Below are positions 53,179 to 62,543 of a DNA stretch of 64,000 nt, in pieces. Numbering within the stretch: position 1 is the stretch's first letter; every line of letters begins with the position of its first letter. The notes under the pieces are model-generated. The model was not told the DNA's origin, searched no databases, and worked only from the letters and a program-made list of their open reading frames with translations. This DNA is from JAFGPS01 sp964628465. Its GTDB lineage: Bacteria; Planctomycetota; Phycisphaerae; Sedimentisphaerales; Anaerobacaceae. The stretch lies in contig CAZVOA010000006.1 in assembly GCA_964628465.1 (NCBI GenBank), positions 57,869-121,868 of the forward strand. Direction: 5' to 3'. The translations under genes were made by a program, and so were the position numbers.

Positions 53179-53968
53179 AAAAACCGAAATAAAAAACAAC
53201 GGCTTTACACTTATAGAAGCAGTAGCCTCAACGGCGATTCTTGCTTTTATAATGACAAGTGCATGGGTTGTTATTGATAGATGTGTGACGTCAACATCAA
53301 ATTCTATGTTGAAAATGCGGGCATTTGAAGTCGCTCGTGAAAACCTCGAAGCAATTTTAATACAGGAATCTGTCAAAGAAAAAGCCGACTTCGGTATAAG
53401 CGAGAAATACCCGGAAATCGAATGGGAGAATTTAGTAGAAATATTTTATGAGCCGATTAATTCGCAAATGTGGCTCAGAGCTATCTGCTCGTCTTTTTAT
53501 ACCGATAATGAGGGCCTGCAGCAAACCATTAGATTGGAGCATTGGCTTACAGGATTAAATAAGAATCAGCTCCTCCAGATATTAATGCGTCAGGAAGATG
53601 GCACGGAAGATTTAACTTTACAGCTTATTCAAACGATTGAAGATGCCGCAGCATACGCGGATGTAACTGCCGAAACTATTGAAGAATGGCTGAATAAAGG
53701 GATGAAAACAACAGAAGAAGATTATTTTGTAAAAACAAATCTCGACCTTTTTAAGCAAAATAACGGCAATCCTTCGAGTGAAGACTTGGAAAATTTACAG
53801 ATAACATCTTCAGATGACCTTGGCCGCCTTAGGATGCAGCAAAATAAATCGAATATGAAAGACGAAATCGACCCTCAAACCGGTCTGACATACGGACAAC
53901 TGGAACAAATGGATATTCAGGAAATCTGGGATTTATTGAAACTCTCACGGGAAGGCGATTTGAACTAA
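53162..53968 (+). CDS. gspI: minor pseudopilin, GspI-like, with long acidic C-terminal extension
   Basis: 268 residues from the ATG at 53162, inside the end of gspH. Prepilin signal NNGFTLIEAVASTAILAFIM with Gly before the cleavage site and Glu at +5, then a short domain (to about 130) with ARENLEAILIQ as in GspI. GspI proteins are normally near 120-130 residues; here about 135 extra residues follow, predicted helical and acidic (QLLQILMRQEDGTEDL, LGRLRMQQNKSN, GQLEQMDIQEIWDLLKL). Assignment by order and signal. Confidence 0.75.
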   Translation: MNLKRKKTEIKNNGFTLIEAVASTAILAFIMTSAWVVIDRCVTSTSNSMLKMRAFEVARENLEAILIQESVKEKADFGISEKYPEIEWENLVEIFYEPINSQMWLRAICSSFYTDNEGLQQTIRLEHWLTGLNKNQLLQILMRQEDGTEDLTLQLIQTIEDAAAYADVTAETIEEWLNKGMKTTEEDYFVKTNLDLFKQNNGNPSSEDLENLQITSSDDLGRLRMQQNKSNMKDEIDPQTGLTYGQLEQMDIQEIWDLLKLSREGDLN

Positions 53969-53986
53969 AAGTAAAAGAATAAATAA

Positions 53987-54787
53987 ATGAAAGAATCTCG
54001 AAACATATTGACACAGAAAACAGGCTTTTCACTCGTGGAAGTTCTTGTGGCCATGGTGATAGGGACTATGGTTTTGATAGCGGCTCTTAGTGTTTATGAC
54101 AGAGCGGAAAGTATCGCCTCGGCGGTGACTCGTAATATGAATGATTCGAGGCGTTCTTACGAAGCTTTGCAGCTTATAGCTGAAGACCTCGATAAGATGA
54201 TAACAACTGATTCGGACACGACTATTATTGTTGTGAACAGGCATGTCAACAATTATCCGGCCTCAATCCTTGTAATTAGAGTAAAATATAAAGATCCGAC
54301 CAATAAGGAGCAGACATACAAAGAAATATTTTGGCAATGTAATGTAGAGCCTGAAGGTGACCCGAACGATTTAGTTTTATATCGTTCATACGAGGGAGTT
54401 GTGCCGGAAGATAGGCTGCTCGATAAAGACAGGGAAAAGTCCGAACAAAATGTTTATGTTCCCATTTGCAATGGAGTGACTTATTTTTCTATAAAAGTAT
54501 ATGCTACAAAAAAAATGCCGGAAGTTTTATGGAGCGAAGGAATGCCTTTAGGCGTTACTCTGACAATTTCTTTTGCACAACCCTTTATAAATGATGAAGG
54601 GAAATATGATGTGCCAGAGAGCGAGAAATATTCGCGTACCATTGCTTTTGACAAGAGCAGAAAAATAAAATTCGATATTTCGGAATCGGAAGAAACATCG
54701 TCTGATGATGAGGCGATGAAAACAAAGGAAAATATTACAGGTAATACGAACTCTTCATCAACTGAAACGGATTTGCCAGCAAAATGA
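53987..54787 (+). CDS. gspJ: minor pseudopilin, GspJ-like
   Basis: 266 residues. Prepilin signal KTGFSLVEVLVAMVIGTMVLIAAL with Glu at +5. The globular part is rich in strands, and the C-terminal 40 residues are low-complexity and acidic (SESEETSSDDEAM, TNSSSTETDLPAK). GspJ forms the tip complex with GspI and GspK. Overlaps gspK by 4 bases (ATGA), pointing to coupled translation of the two tip components. Confidence 0.78.
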   Translation: MKESRNILTQKTGFSLVEVLVAMVIGTMVLIAALSVYDRAESIASAVTRNMNDSRRSYEALQLIAEDLDKMITTDSDTTIIVVNRHVNNYPASILVIRVKYKDPTNKEQTYKEIFWQCNVEPEGDPNDLVLYRSYEGVVPEDRLLDKDREKSEQNVYVPICNGVTYFSIKVYATKKMPEVLWSEGMPLGVTLTISFAQPFINDEGKYDVPESEKYSRTIAFDKSRKIKFDISESEETSSDDEAMKTKENITGNTNSSSTETDLPAK

Positions 54788-56028
54788 AAAATAATGGTAA
54801 CAATTTGAATATTAATCAGAGTCGCTCCGGCATTGTGTTGTTGGTGACATTAGTAATACTGGCTGTGATTGCGATGCTTGGCTATACACTTACGAGCCAG
54901 GTTATGGAAGAGCGTTTTCGACATCAGTATCTCATTGATTACAGCCAGGCTCGTTATGGATGTGATTCGGCTCTGAAATATGCAATTGCCACCATGGAAG
55001 ATATCGACCCTTTATTCATAAGCCGTGCTGACGATCCGGATTTTTCTGATTTATTCGCTCTCGATACAGAGCAATACAGAGATTACATCGAGAGATGGCA
55101 GAAGAGTGCAAAACAAAATGGCTCTAATGTCACTTATTTTTCAACGAGGGATTTATTTACCGAAGATGCTAATGATACAGAAGACGCCGAAACGATAGTA
55201 GTTCCAGGACCCTATGGTGCGGTATGGCCTTTAATCGCCGAGCCTGTTGAAATAGAAATAGGAACAGCGAAAGTACGAATTGAGATTGAAGATGAGAACG
55301 CGAAATATCCGCTTGGCTGGGCATTAGTTGAAAATAAGGATATTCAGTGGGAGCTCGATTCTGGATTTGAAACTTTCTGTCAAATGTGCGGAATGGAATA
55401 TGAAGAGATTCAGGCACTGAAATCGGATCTGGGTGAAATTAAAAAAATAAAACCATTTAAAATGGATTTTTCTCCGGTAGTGACAACAACAAGAGAAACG
55501 GTTAAAGCGAGCAGTTCCAGTAAAACGAAAACACCGACAACGCAGGTTAAAAGAACCGTATTAACCGTTGCTACTCAAATGTCCAACCAGACAACAAGTT
55601 TTGCGAGAATATTGAACAGTTCCCTGTTGGATAAGGAGGCTCTTGCCAGGGCAAAAATAATCGACGGAGACAGAAAAGAATCACCTTTAAAGTATATTAG
55701 TACCTGGGGAACACGCTTAATCAATATTAATTCGGCGCCAAGGCATGTACTTGAGGCGGCTTTTATTTTTAGCGGAGACCAGGTGGATATTGCCGACCAA
55801 ATTATAAAACTGCGTCAAATCCAGCCTTTCGAGGACATTGATGATTTGCAAAAGAGAGTAGTCGGATTTACAGATAATATAGAAAAATCTAAAACTTATA
55901 TCACAACTAAAAGCAATATTTTTACGATAAGAATAACAGCTACAAGCGGCTCGGCAAAAGCTTTCGCTTTGATAGCTGTTAAAAAGGACGCTAATACTGT
56001 TACAAGAATTGCTGCAATAAACGGTTAA
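54784..56028 (+). CDS. gspK: type II secretion minor pseudopilin GspK
   Basis: 414 residues. The N-terminal hydrophobic segment RSGIVLLVTLVILAVIAMLGYTL lacks the Glu at +5 normal for other pseudopilins, as known for GspK. Following RYGCDSALKYAIATMED comes a large domain with a helix-hairpin-helix-like part near the end (INSAPRHVLEAAFI and FEDIDDLQKRVVGF). A Thr/Lys/Ser-rich insert lies at about 235-265. GspK caps the pseudopilus tip. Confidence 0.85.
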   Translation: MKNNGNNLNINQSRSGIVLLVTLVILAVIAMLGYTLTSQVMEERFRHQYLIDYSQARYGCDSALKYAIATMEDIDPLFISRADDPDFSDLFALDTEQYRDYIERWQKSAKQNGSNVTYFSTRDLFTEDANDTEDAETIVVPGPYGAVWPLIAEPVEIEIGTAKVRIEIEDENAKYPLGWALVENKDIQWELDSGFETFCQMCGMEYEEIQALKSDLGEIKKIKPFKMDFSPVVTTTRETVKASSSSKTKTPTTQVKRTVLTVATQMSNQTTSFARILNSSLLDKEALARAKIIDGDRKESPLKYISTWGTRLININSAPRHVLEAAFIFSGDQVDIADQIIKLRQIQPFEDIDDLQKRVVGFTDNIEKSKTYITTKSNIFTIRITATSGSAKAFALIAVKKDANTVTRIAAING

Positions 56029-56052
56029 ATGCCGGTTTAGGAGTCTTGATAA

Positions 56053-57516
56053 ATGGAATCAAAAAATTTACTCGGAATTTATTTCAAAAGGGAAACGGCA
56101 ACGGTTGTCTTTCTTAATTCCCGAAGTAAGGGCGATAATATATCTGATAGCTTTACTGTTAAAGTCACGGATCCCGAACAGCCTAAAATACCGGCTTTGG
56201 CAGGCCTGATTTCAGAGGGTTGTTCCGAACGGAAATTTCAATTTTCAGAAGTTGCGGTCGCGGTAGATTGCTCACTTTTTATGCAGCATAGTTTGCATAG
56301 TGACTTCACTGATCCAAAACAGGTAGCGGCAACAATTAGATTCGATACGGAAGAAGCATTAGCGACTGATATTTCAGACACAGCACTTACATTTGAGATA
56401 AACTCGAAAAGCGAAAAAGGCTCGAATTTAACAGTATTTACAGCTCATAAAAATATATTATCGGAAATTCTGCTGTCATTGCAGCAGCATGGTTTTGATC
56501 CGATAACAATTAAGCCTGACGTAAATTGCCTGTCAAAAACAATTTTTCAAAAAATTCCCGCCGGAGAATCTCTCGAAGGTGTTATGTTCGCGATGCTCTC
56601 CGGAAATAATGGTTATCTGATTACGCCGAAAAATTCGGATGGTTCCGGCCAGTATAACTCTTACACCGCGAGAACTTTTCTTGTCGGGCCTAAACAGAAC
56701 AGGACGGACCTGCTCGCAAGAGAAATTACGATGACGACTGCTATGTTCAGCGGTGAAGAAAAAATAAATTCACTTAGAATTTTCGATTCCGCGGGAGTTA
56801 TTGAATGTTCTTCCATAACTCAAAAAACGGGTATAATGGCAGGAAATATAGAATTCTTCGGAGAATCTGATACAACTGCCGATGAGAGCGGCAATCAGGT
56901 CAACCGTATAGATTATACAATAGCTTATGGTGCGGCGATGTCTCTGGCTGAAAAAGAGCAAACAGTCAACTTCAGGGATGATTTCAGTCCGTTCCAGGGC
57001 AAAAAAATTAAAACACAAAAGGCTTTGAAATTCACGATGGCTTCTGTTACTGTGTTGCTGATTGCGGTTGGTTTGTATTTTCATATGAATTTATACAGTA
57101 TCAACAGGGACATTAAGAAAGCAAGAACGAAGTTCAGCAAAAATTATGAAATTGTTATGGGGAAGAAACCCTCGGACACAGCTTCAGGCAATACCATAAT
57201 TAAAAACCTTCGCTATGAACTTGATAAAGTCAAGAATGAAAATGCCGGAATTATAACTGCCGGAGCTTCGGCATCTTCCAAGCTGACTCTCGTGCTAAAA
57301 GCATTTAACGAATGCACAAAACAAACAAGTTTGAAAATCAAGTCCATTGATATTTCAGAAAAAAATATTGTTATATCCGGTGATATATCAAGCAAGACAA
57401 TAACGCTTATTGATATTCTGAAAAAAACAGGTCTGGATGTCAAAAGCTCTAATATTCAAAATGAAGACAGAACAAAACGTGATGTTTTTACTTTAACCTT
57501 GGAACCAACGAGCTAA
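56053..57516 (+). CDS. gspL: type II secretion protein GspL-like (PilM-like plus membrane part)
   Basis: 487 residues. The N-terminal two thirds (about 1-300) look like the actin-fold cytoplasmic domain of GspL/PilM (LLGIYFKRETATVVFL, DPKQVAATIRFDTEEAL, IDYTIAYGAAMSLAEK), then one transmembrane helix (about 327-346), a coiled stretch and a small ferredoxin-like domain (LKIKSIDISEKNIVISGDI, DVKSSNIQNEDRTKRDVFTLTLE) as in the periplasmic part of GspL. It links GspE to the inner-membrane platform. Assigned from architecture and order. Confidence 0.8.
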   Translation: MESKNLLGIYFKRETATVVFLNSRSKGDNISDSFTVKVTDPEQPKIPALAGLISEGCSERKFQFSEVAVAVDCSLFMQHSLHSDFTDPKQVAATIRFDTEEALATDISDTALTFEINSKSEKGSNLTVFTAHKNILSEILLSLQQHGFDPITIKPDVNCLSKTIFQKIPAGESLEGVMFAMLSGNNGYLITPKNSDGSGQYNSYTARTFLVGPKQNRTDLLAREITMTTAMFSGEEKINSLRIFDSAGVIECSSITQKTGIMAGNIEFFGESDTTADESGNQVNRIDYTIAYGAAMSLAEKEQTVNFRDDFSPFQGKKIKTQKALKFTMASVTVLLIAVGLYFHMNLYSINRDIKKARTKFSKNYEIVMGKKPSDTASGNTIIKNLRYELDKVKNENAGIITAGASASSKLTLVLKAFNECTKQTSLKIKSIDISEKNIVISGDISSKTITLIDILKKTGLDVKSSNIQNEDRTKRDVFTLTLEPTS

Positions 57517-57537
57517 ATTTAACGATGGTGAATTAAA

Positions 57538-58050
57538 ATGAAAGATACACATAAATATTCGATACTTATTTACATAATGATACCTGTTCTCGCGGCTGTA
57601 TGGCCGGCTTTGATTTTTGCTGTGTACCTGCCTGACGCACAGGAAAAAATTAAGAATGATATATCGGCCTACTCTGACGCAAACAATTTAATGCTTGATA
57701 TTTTATTACTTTCGCCGGAGAGGATAGAACCGGATGATCCGAATAAACAAAAAATCGAATTTTCGTATGACCGTGTTATTGACGAAGTTGTTTCCATCTG
57801 TAAAATTTCTCCGAGTAAATGCAAATGGAACACAGGAACAATAGTTGAATCCAAGGCCAGTAAAAGCCAGTCAGCTTCGGTAAGATTAACCGGTGTTGAT
57901 ATTACAAGCATCGCAAAATTTCTATCTATTATACAATCAAGTTGGCCGAAACTTGTCTGCAATTCAATAAAGCTTGACAAAAAAGAGAATATTCCCGACG
58001 AATGGGATGTCCTCCTGGACTTTAAGTATTTTTATACAGCTATTGATTAG
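57538..58050 (+). CDS. gspM: type II secretion protein GspM-like
   Basis: 170 residues: short cytoplasmic start, one transmembrane helix (about 9-29), then a periplasmic domain with strand-helix pattern (SASVRLTGVDITSIAKFLSIIQ, WDVLLDFKYFY) resembling the ferredoxin-like fold of GspM/PilO. It is the last gene of the operon and the position fits GspM. Sequence resemblance alone is weak. Confidence 0.65.
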   Translation: MKDTHKYSILIYIMIPVLAAVWPALIFAVYLPDAQEKIKNDISAYSDANNLMLDILLLSPERIEPDDPNKQKIEFSYDRVIDEVVSICKISPSKCKWNTGTIVESKASKSQSASVRLTGVDITSIAKFLSIIQSSWPKLVCNSIKLDKKENIPDEWDVLLDFKYFYTAID

Positions 58051-58063
58051 AACTAAAAAAAGA

Positions 58064-58089
58064 GAGATGCCTTTTGTATCAGACATCTC
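58064..58089. terminator. weak bidirectional terminator
   Basis: GAGATG/CATCTC stem with a 14-base loop, flanked by A7 on the left and T6 on the right, between the convergent gspM and aminotransferase genes. Confidence 0.55.
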
Positions 58090-58125
58090 CATTTTTTATG
58101 CTTTCAAAATAACAATTGCGTATTG

Positions 58126-59214
58126 TTATTTGATTTCTTCGTCAATCCAGCCGAGCAGTTCACGCAGGTCATCAAGTGTAATGTCACCCATATGAGCGAT
58201 TCGGAACGTTTTATCTTTCAATTTACCGTAGCCGTTTCCGAAGGCGGTGTTGTGCTTGGCCTGTACCGCTTTTATCACATCACCTACGACTATATTACGT
58301 GTATTTTTCACGGTAGTAAGAGTATTTGATGCGTATTTTTCCTCACAGAACAAGTCGAACTTTTCCTTCGCCCATGTTCGTACGAACTCACCCATTTCTT
58401 TATGTCGCTGCCAAACATTTTCCATACCTTCTGCGAGCAGTTTCTTGCACTGGTAATGCAAAGCCATAATGTGAGGTATATTTGGAGTAGTTGGAGTCTG
58501 GCTCTTTTCAGCACTTTTGGCAAACTCGACGAAATCGAAATAATAGCCTCTGTTCGGAACAGTTTTAGCTTTTTCCAAAGCTCTGTTGCTAACAGCCGCT
58601 ACTGCCAATCCCGGCGGAATCGCAAAGGCTTTCTGGACTGAAGCGAATACGACATCCCATCCCAAGTCATCAAAGTGCATAGGCAATCCGACCATTCCGC
58701 TAACCGCATCGACAAAGACCAGAATATCAGGATACTTTTCCTTTATCATTTCGCTTATTTGATAAACTGGATTCGTCAGGCCTGTACTGGTTTCGTTATA
58801 TACGATAGTTAGCGCTGAGTATTTGCCGGTTGAAAGCTTTTCATCAATTTGTTCAGGTGTAGTTGGCTGACCCCATTCGACTCTCAGTTCATCAGCTTTT
58901 TTTCCATTGGAGCGGGCAACATCGAGCCACTTGTCGCTGAATGCACCGCAGCATGTACAAAGAACCGTCTCATCGGAATCAACGCAGTTACGCATTGAAG
59001 CTTCCCAAATCCCTGAAGCCGAGCTGGTTGATAAAAATATGTTCTGATTTGTGAAAAGAATTTTTTTGAGCATATCAACCGTTTCGCTGTGCAATTGTGC
59101 ATATTCTTTTCCGCGATGTCCCAGTGTCGGTCTGGCAAGCTGCTGCAATACATCATCATTCACTTTCACTGGTCCAGGAATGAATAATCTTGGTGGGTTT
59201 TTCCAGTCTGTCAT
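58126..59214 (-). CDS. class V aminotransferase (serine/alanine-glyoxylate type)
   Basis: 362 residues, cytoplasmic PLP enzyme. N-terminus PPRLFIPGPVKVNDDVL and HRGKEYAQLH are typical of the alanine-glyoxylate/phosphoserine aminotransferase branch; LSTSSASGIWEASMRN binds the cofactor phosphate, Asp169 (VFVDAVSGM) the pyridine nitrogen, and Lys195 (ASVQKAFAIPPGL) forms the Schiff base. It may act as phosphoserine or serine-glyoxylate aminotransferase; no serA is in the window to decide. Follows the DUF1015 gene by 21 bases. Confidence 0.82.
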   Translation of the reverse strand: MTDWKNPPRLFIPGPVKVNDDVLQQLARPTLGHRGKEYAQLHSETVDMLKKILFTNQNIFLSTSSASGIWEASMRNCVDSDETVLCTCCGAFSDKWLDVARSNGKKADELRVEWGQPTTPEQIDEKLSTGKYSALTIVYNETSTGLTNPVYQISEMIKEKYPDILVFVDAVSGMVGLPMHFDDLGWDVVFASVQKAFAIPPGLAVAAVSNRALEKAKTVPNRGYYFDFVEFAKSAEKSQTPTTPNIPHIMALHYQCKKLLAEGMENVWQRHKEMGEFVRTWAKEKFDLFCEEKYASNTLTTVKNTRNIVVGDVIKAVQAKHNTAFGNGYGKLKDKTFRIAHMGDITLDDLRELLGWIDEEIK

Positions 59215-59235
59215 ACATCTTCTCCATTAAAAAAA

Positions 59236-60627
59236 TTATAATTTGTGAATTGTTAAACCTGAATATAGTTTCGGGAAGAAATACGTTGCCTTTTGAGGCA
59301 TTCTTTCTCCCGCGTCTGTAACCATATGTAATTGTTTGATTGTCACCGCGTTCGTGAAAAACGCCACCTGCTTGTCTCCGCATTCGATATCACAAATCGT
59401 ATCGTCAATCGCGTTGGGAGTATCTTTAACGTATTGCAGGTTTTCTCCCTTCGATAATAATTCCTGATTGATACCGAGAAGTTCTTCCAGAATAAGTTTG
59501 TGTAATATCGCCAAATCGAGGGTTCTCCATGCTGGACTCATCTCAGGTGCGGCATGATTAATCGCGTCTGTATCCTGAAGTACCGCGACATAAAAGATGT
59601 TGTTTCCGCCGTATATTCCAAACGCGCATTTTTCCGATTTGTGTTCGGCTTTCATTTGTGCGAGCATTTTTTGTTTTGCCTGCCGCTGAGTTTTTGGATT
59701 ATCGAATTTATATTCGGTAATCAGGAAGCGTTTCTTAAGGCTTTCGATAAGTTTTTGCAAACTGAACTTTTTGAGATTTTGAACAACACGATGTGTCGCT
59801 AAAATAATCAAACCTTCCTGAGCGGTATTTGCAAACGCGAGCATCTGGTATTGTGCCGCCGGATTGCCGCTGTCTTTGGCAAATTTCAGGCCGGTTGTAT
59901 AGCGATGATGACCATCGGCTATAACACAACTTTTATCTTTCATCATCGAAATAATTTTCTCAAGTTCTTTTTCGTCTGATATATCAAAAAGCTGATGCCT
60001 TACATCCATCTCATCCGTGTAATCTATCAAAGGGGCATCTTGAGACGCTTTTGCGATTATTTTATCAGCCACGCGTTGGTCATCATCATAAAGCAGAAAA
60101 ACCAGGCCAAGGTCTGCGAGTGTAGCTTTTTTCAGGTTATATCTGTCAATTATCGGTTTTGCCAGAACCTGCTCATGTGGTTTTACGATTTTGCCGAATT
60201 CTTCGAGCTTTCCCAACGCGATAAAACTGTATCGCTGGAACTTTGTCGTGCCAATCTTAAACTCCTGGACATAGGCGTAAATGGCTTCCTGCTTATCCTG
60301 CCGCAGAGCGCCTTTCTTTATCCATAGATTCAGATAACCTGCCGCACGAGTATATTGATCAACTTCCTTCGATTCTTTCTGTTTTGCAGCAACTTTGACT
60401 TCGGATTCTGAGTCACCGTTACCTTCATTATATTGCTCTGCTTTTTGTATTACAGGCATAGGCCCCGGTGTTGGTTTTGTTACATGAACTATATTGTAGC
60501 TGCTTTTTTCCAGAAGCTGAAAACGCGCATCTTCGCTAATCACATCGTAAGGCGGAGCGATACAATTTCCAACGTCTCCGACAACCGCCGGGTTGAACCT
60601 GAACGCTTTAAATGGTTTAATTTGCAT
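59236..60627 (-). CDS. DUF1015 family protein
   Basis: 463 residues from the ATG at 60627 (the TTG at 60654 is less likely). Signature parts: MQIKPFKAFRFN, CIAPPYDVISEDAR, YSFIALGKLEEFG, PHEQVLAKPIIDRYNL, VIADGHHRYTTGLKF, and the end ATYFFPKLYSGLTIHKL. A Glu/Lys-rich segment (about 75-100) is inserted near the front compared with the core pattern. The biochemical role is not known to me with certainty; the family often lies near aminotransferase and serine-pathway genes, as here. The promoter is at 60796-60824. Confidence 0.85.
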   Translation of the reverse strand: MQIKPFKAFRFNPAVVGDVGNCIAPPYDVISEDARFQLLEKSSYNIVHVTKPTPGPMPVIQKAEQYNEGNGDSESEVKVAAKQKESKEVDQYTRAAGYLNLWIKKGALRQDKQEAIYAYVQEFKIGTTKFQRYSFIALGKLEEFGKIVKPHEQVLAKPIIDRYNLKKATLADLGLVFLLYDDDQRVADKIIAKASQDAPLIDYTDEMDVRHQLFDISDEKELEKIISMMKDKSCVIADGHHRYTTGLKFAKDSGNPAAQYQMLAFANTAQEGLIILATHRVVQNLKKFSLQKLIESLKKRFLITEYKFDNPKTQRQAKQKMLAQMKAEHKSEKCAFGIYGGNNIFYVAVLQDTDAINHAAPEMSPAWRTLDLAILHKLILEELLGINQELLSKGENLQYVKDTPNAIDDTICDIECGDKQVAFFTNAVTIKQLHMVTDAGERMPQKATYFFPKLYSGLTIHKL

Positions 60628-60795
60628 ATTATTTCTCTTATTTGTTACGGACAATAAGCATCAGCCAAACAGTACATTAGATTAAAAGACCTGTTCCCCG
60701 TGAGTTCGTCAAATGTCGTTTATCATGCATTCGGGATGGCTAAGCTGCTATCCTTTTTTAATAGTTTTATGTACTTTTCAAAATCAAAGTAACAG

Positions 60796-60824
60796 ATAAT
60801 ACTAAACTAAGACGAATTTGTCAA
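60796..60824 (-). promoter_or_regulatory. sigma70-type promoter of the DUF1015-aminotransferase pair
   Basis: On the minus strand TTGACA (60824-60819), 17-base spacer, TATTAT (60801-60796). The leader is about 160 bases and can fold: GGATAGC and GCCATCC arms (about 60733-60752) and an overlapping TCCCG/CGGGA pairing further on. No known riboswitch recognised. Confidence 0.6.
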
Positions 60825-60870
60825 TTAAGATTGATTTATTTGAAATATTGTTAATTTCATTAAAAAAAAC

Positions 60871-60916
60871 AACGCCGAATTGATGGTATGAATGAAAATA
60901 CCGCCAATTCGGCGTT
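60871..60916 (-). terminator. terminator after the alpha/beta hydrolase gene
   Basis: 12-bp perfect stem extended by four pairs after a 2-base mismatch (60871-60888 with 60899-60916), followed on the minus strand by a T run. Confidence 0.85.
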
Positions 60917-60955
60917 GAACAAGTTAATTTACAGTAAAATTAGCTAAAGTACTTT

Positions 60956-62089
60956 TTAATTGTCCTTTTTAACTTCAGCTTTGGAATGCTTGGCGAAAAA
61001 TTTGAAAACTTCGGGCATTCCGTCCGTTATTACAGCACCGTGGTCAACTCCGGGGAGCTCCTTGTATTCGTATGTCATTTTGAGTTCTTTCATCTTTTCG
61101 ACCCATTGGCGCGTATTTGTTACAGGAACCAATGTATCGGCATCGCCCTGTACGATAATAACAGGCATATCCTTGATTTTCTCAAGTGAAGCTGGCTGCA
61201 GTGTAAACGCTGCCGGAGCCATAGCTCCGATAGCTGCCCAGTTTTCAGCGTATTTTACACCCAAATAAAGTGTTCCGGCTCCACCCATGGAATGACCCAT
61301 CAGATATGTGCGTTTATTATCGACTTTGTACTCCTTGCGGATGATTTCAAGAACGTTCATTACATCTTTTTCGCTCAGTTCGGCAACTTTTCCTGGATCA
61401 GTTACTGCTGTTCCGCCAGTTGAACTGCCAAATGAGAACATTCCGCCGCCCGCCGGTGCGCCACGCATTCCAGTAGCAGCAGGGCCTCTTCCGCCATCGC
61501 GATTAGCCATTGCTGCTCCGGGAATTCCGGTATTAGGTACTGCGCCAGGAGCGCCACCGCGGCCACCCATACCAGCGTCAGGTGCTCCACCGCGTCCGGT
61601 CCCACGACCGCCCATTCCTGCTCCGGGTGCACCGCCGCGACCCGTACCGCCGCCCATTCCTCCCATGCCCGACATAGCCTGAGCCATTGAAGCTATTCCA
61701 TACCAACCGCCTGTAGTATATCCCAAAGGAGCGGCGACAATATATCCGCCTTCTTCAGCTAAATCCAGCACGTTGCCTCGCAACATAAAGGAATTATCGA
61801 CACCAAGACCGTGCAGCAGGATAATCAGCGGTGCTTCTTTGTCCTTGCTGACTTTTGAAGAAACGAACAATGAATACGGCATGGGTTCGTTTGTATCTTT
61901 GAGGATATATGTTTCGTTCTTAACACGAGGATCGGCCTGCATGCCGCCGCCCGGCATCATACCTCTGCCCGCTGTTGCACCACCCATACCGCGTCCACCT
62001 GCCGCTGGGGCGTTCTGTGCAAACGCCGCAAAGGATATGCACAAAGAAATGACTATAAAAACCATTAAAATTCGACTTAACTTAGACAT
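60956..62089 (-). CDS. exported alpha/beta hydrolase (esterase/depolymerase type) with Gly-rich insertions
   Basis: 377 residues. Signal peptide to about 24 (AAFAQ), then a Gly/Met/Arg-rich stretch (26-51: GGRGMGGATAGRGM). The hydrolase core starts with LIILLHGLGVDNS (oxyanion), then a second, 80-residue Gly/Arg/Ala/Pro-rich insertion (about 140-218: MGGMGGGTGRGG, GMGGRGGAPGAV). The core resumes with the nucleophile elbow GHSMGG (Ser267), the acid region QGDADTLVP (Asp316/318) and GVDHG (His350). This resembles feruloyl/acetylxylan esterases of the PHB-depolymerase group (CE1-like), so an esterase on hemicellulose side groups is plausible. AGGAGG ribosome site. Confidence 0.83.
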   Translation of the reverse strand: MSKLSRILMVFIVISLCISFAAFAQNAPAAGGRGMGGATAGRGMMPGGGMQADPRVKNETYILKDTNEPMPYSLFVSSKVSKDKEAPLIILLHGLGVDNSFMLRGNVLDLAEEGGYIVAAPLGYTTGGWYGIASMAQAMSGMGGMGGGTGRGGAPGAGMGGRGTGRGGAPDAGMGGRGGAPGAVPNTGIPGAAMANRDGGRGPAATGMRGAPAGGGMFSFGSSTGGTAVTDPGKVAELSEKDVMNVLEIIRKEYKVDNKRTYLMGHSMGGAGTLYLGVKYAENWAAIGAMAPAAFTLQPASLEKIKDMPVIIVQGDADTLVPVTNTRQWVEKMKELKMTYEYKELPGVDHGAVITDGMPEVFKFFAKHSKAEVKKDN

Positions 62090-62543
62090 GATTACAACCT
62101 CCTAAAAAATTTTAATATTTTTTTAAAATTTGAAACCATCTTGCTTACTCAAGCAATATACTACGTATACATACTAAATAATATAAATAAATTATATGTT
62201 TTGTCAATAAAATAATGGATGAGTTAGTCAACTGGAACGATTTATTTTGTTTATAAATAAAAATGCAGTTAAAAAACATAATTAACAATTGAAGATATAT
62301 TATATTACATAGCAGCTTCTTATATTAAAGATTACAAAACTAATATACCGATAAAAAGATACTATTTGCAATAATCTGTTCTGAGGGCTGATAGAAATTA
62401 TAATGTGTTGTTCTATTGAAAAATATGGCAGTTATTTCTTAAAAACATTTCTGAAATCTTATATTAAAACAGTCTTTTTAATACTGATAAAGAAGAATTT
62501 AATTTAATAAATCAAATGTTCTATATGAGAAAGAAAATTTTTG
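62090..62543. other. 454-bp AT-rich intergenic region
   Basis: Contains the hydrolase promoter (62178-62207, minus). Toward the plus-strand gene a TATAAT at 62399-62404 lacks a matching -35. Nothing else is recognised. Confidence 0.45.
62178..62207 (-). promoter_or_regulatory. sigma70-type promoter of the alpha/beta hydrolase gene
   Basis: On the minus strand TTGACA (62207-62202), 18-base spacer, TATTAT (62183-62178), about 90 bases before the start codon. Confidence 0.55.

Noticed and set aside
52963..53376. 137-codon minus-strand open frame across gspH-gspI
   Set aside because: Antisense to two genes with clear prepilin signals; no independent support.
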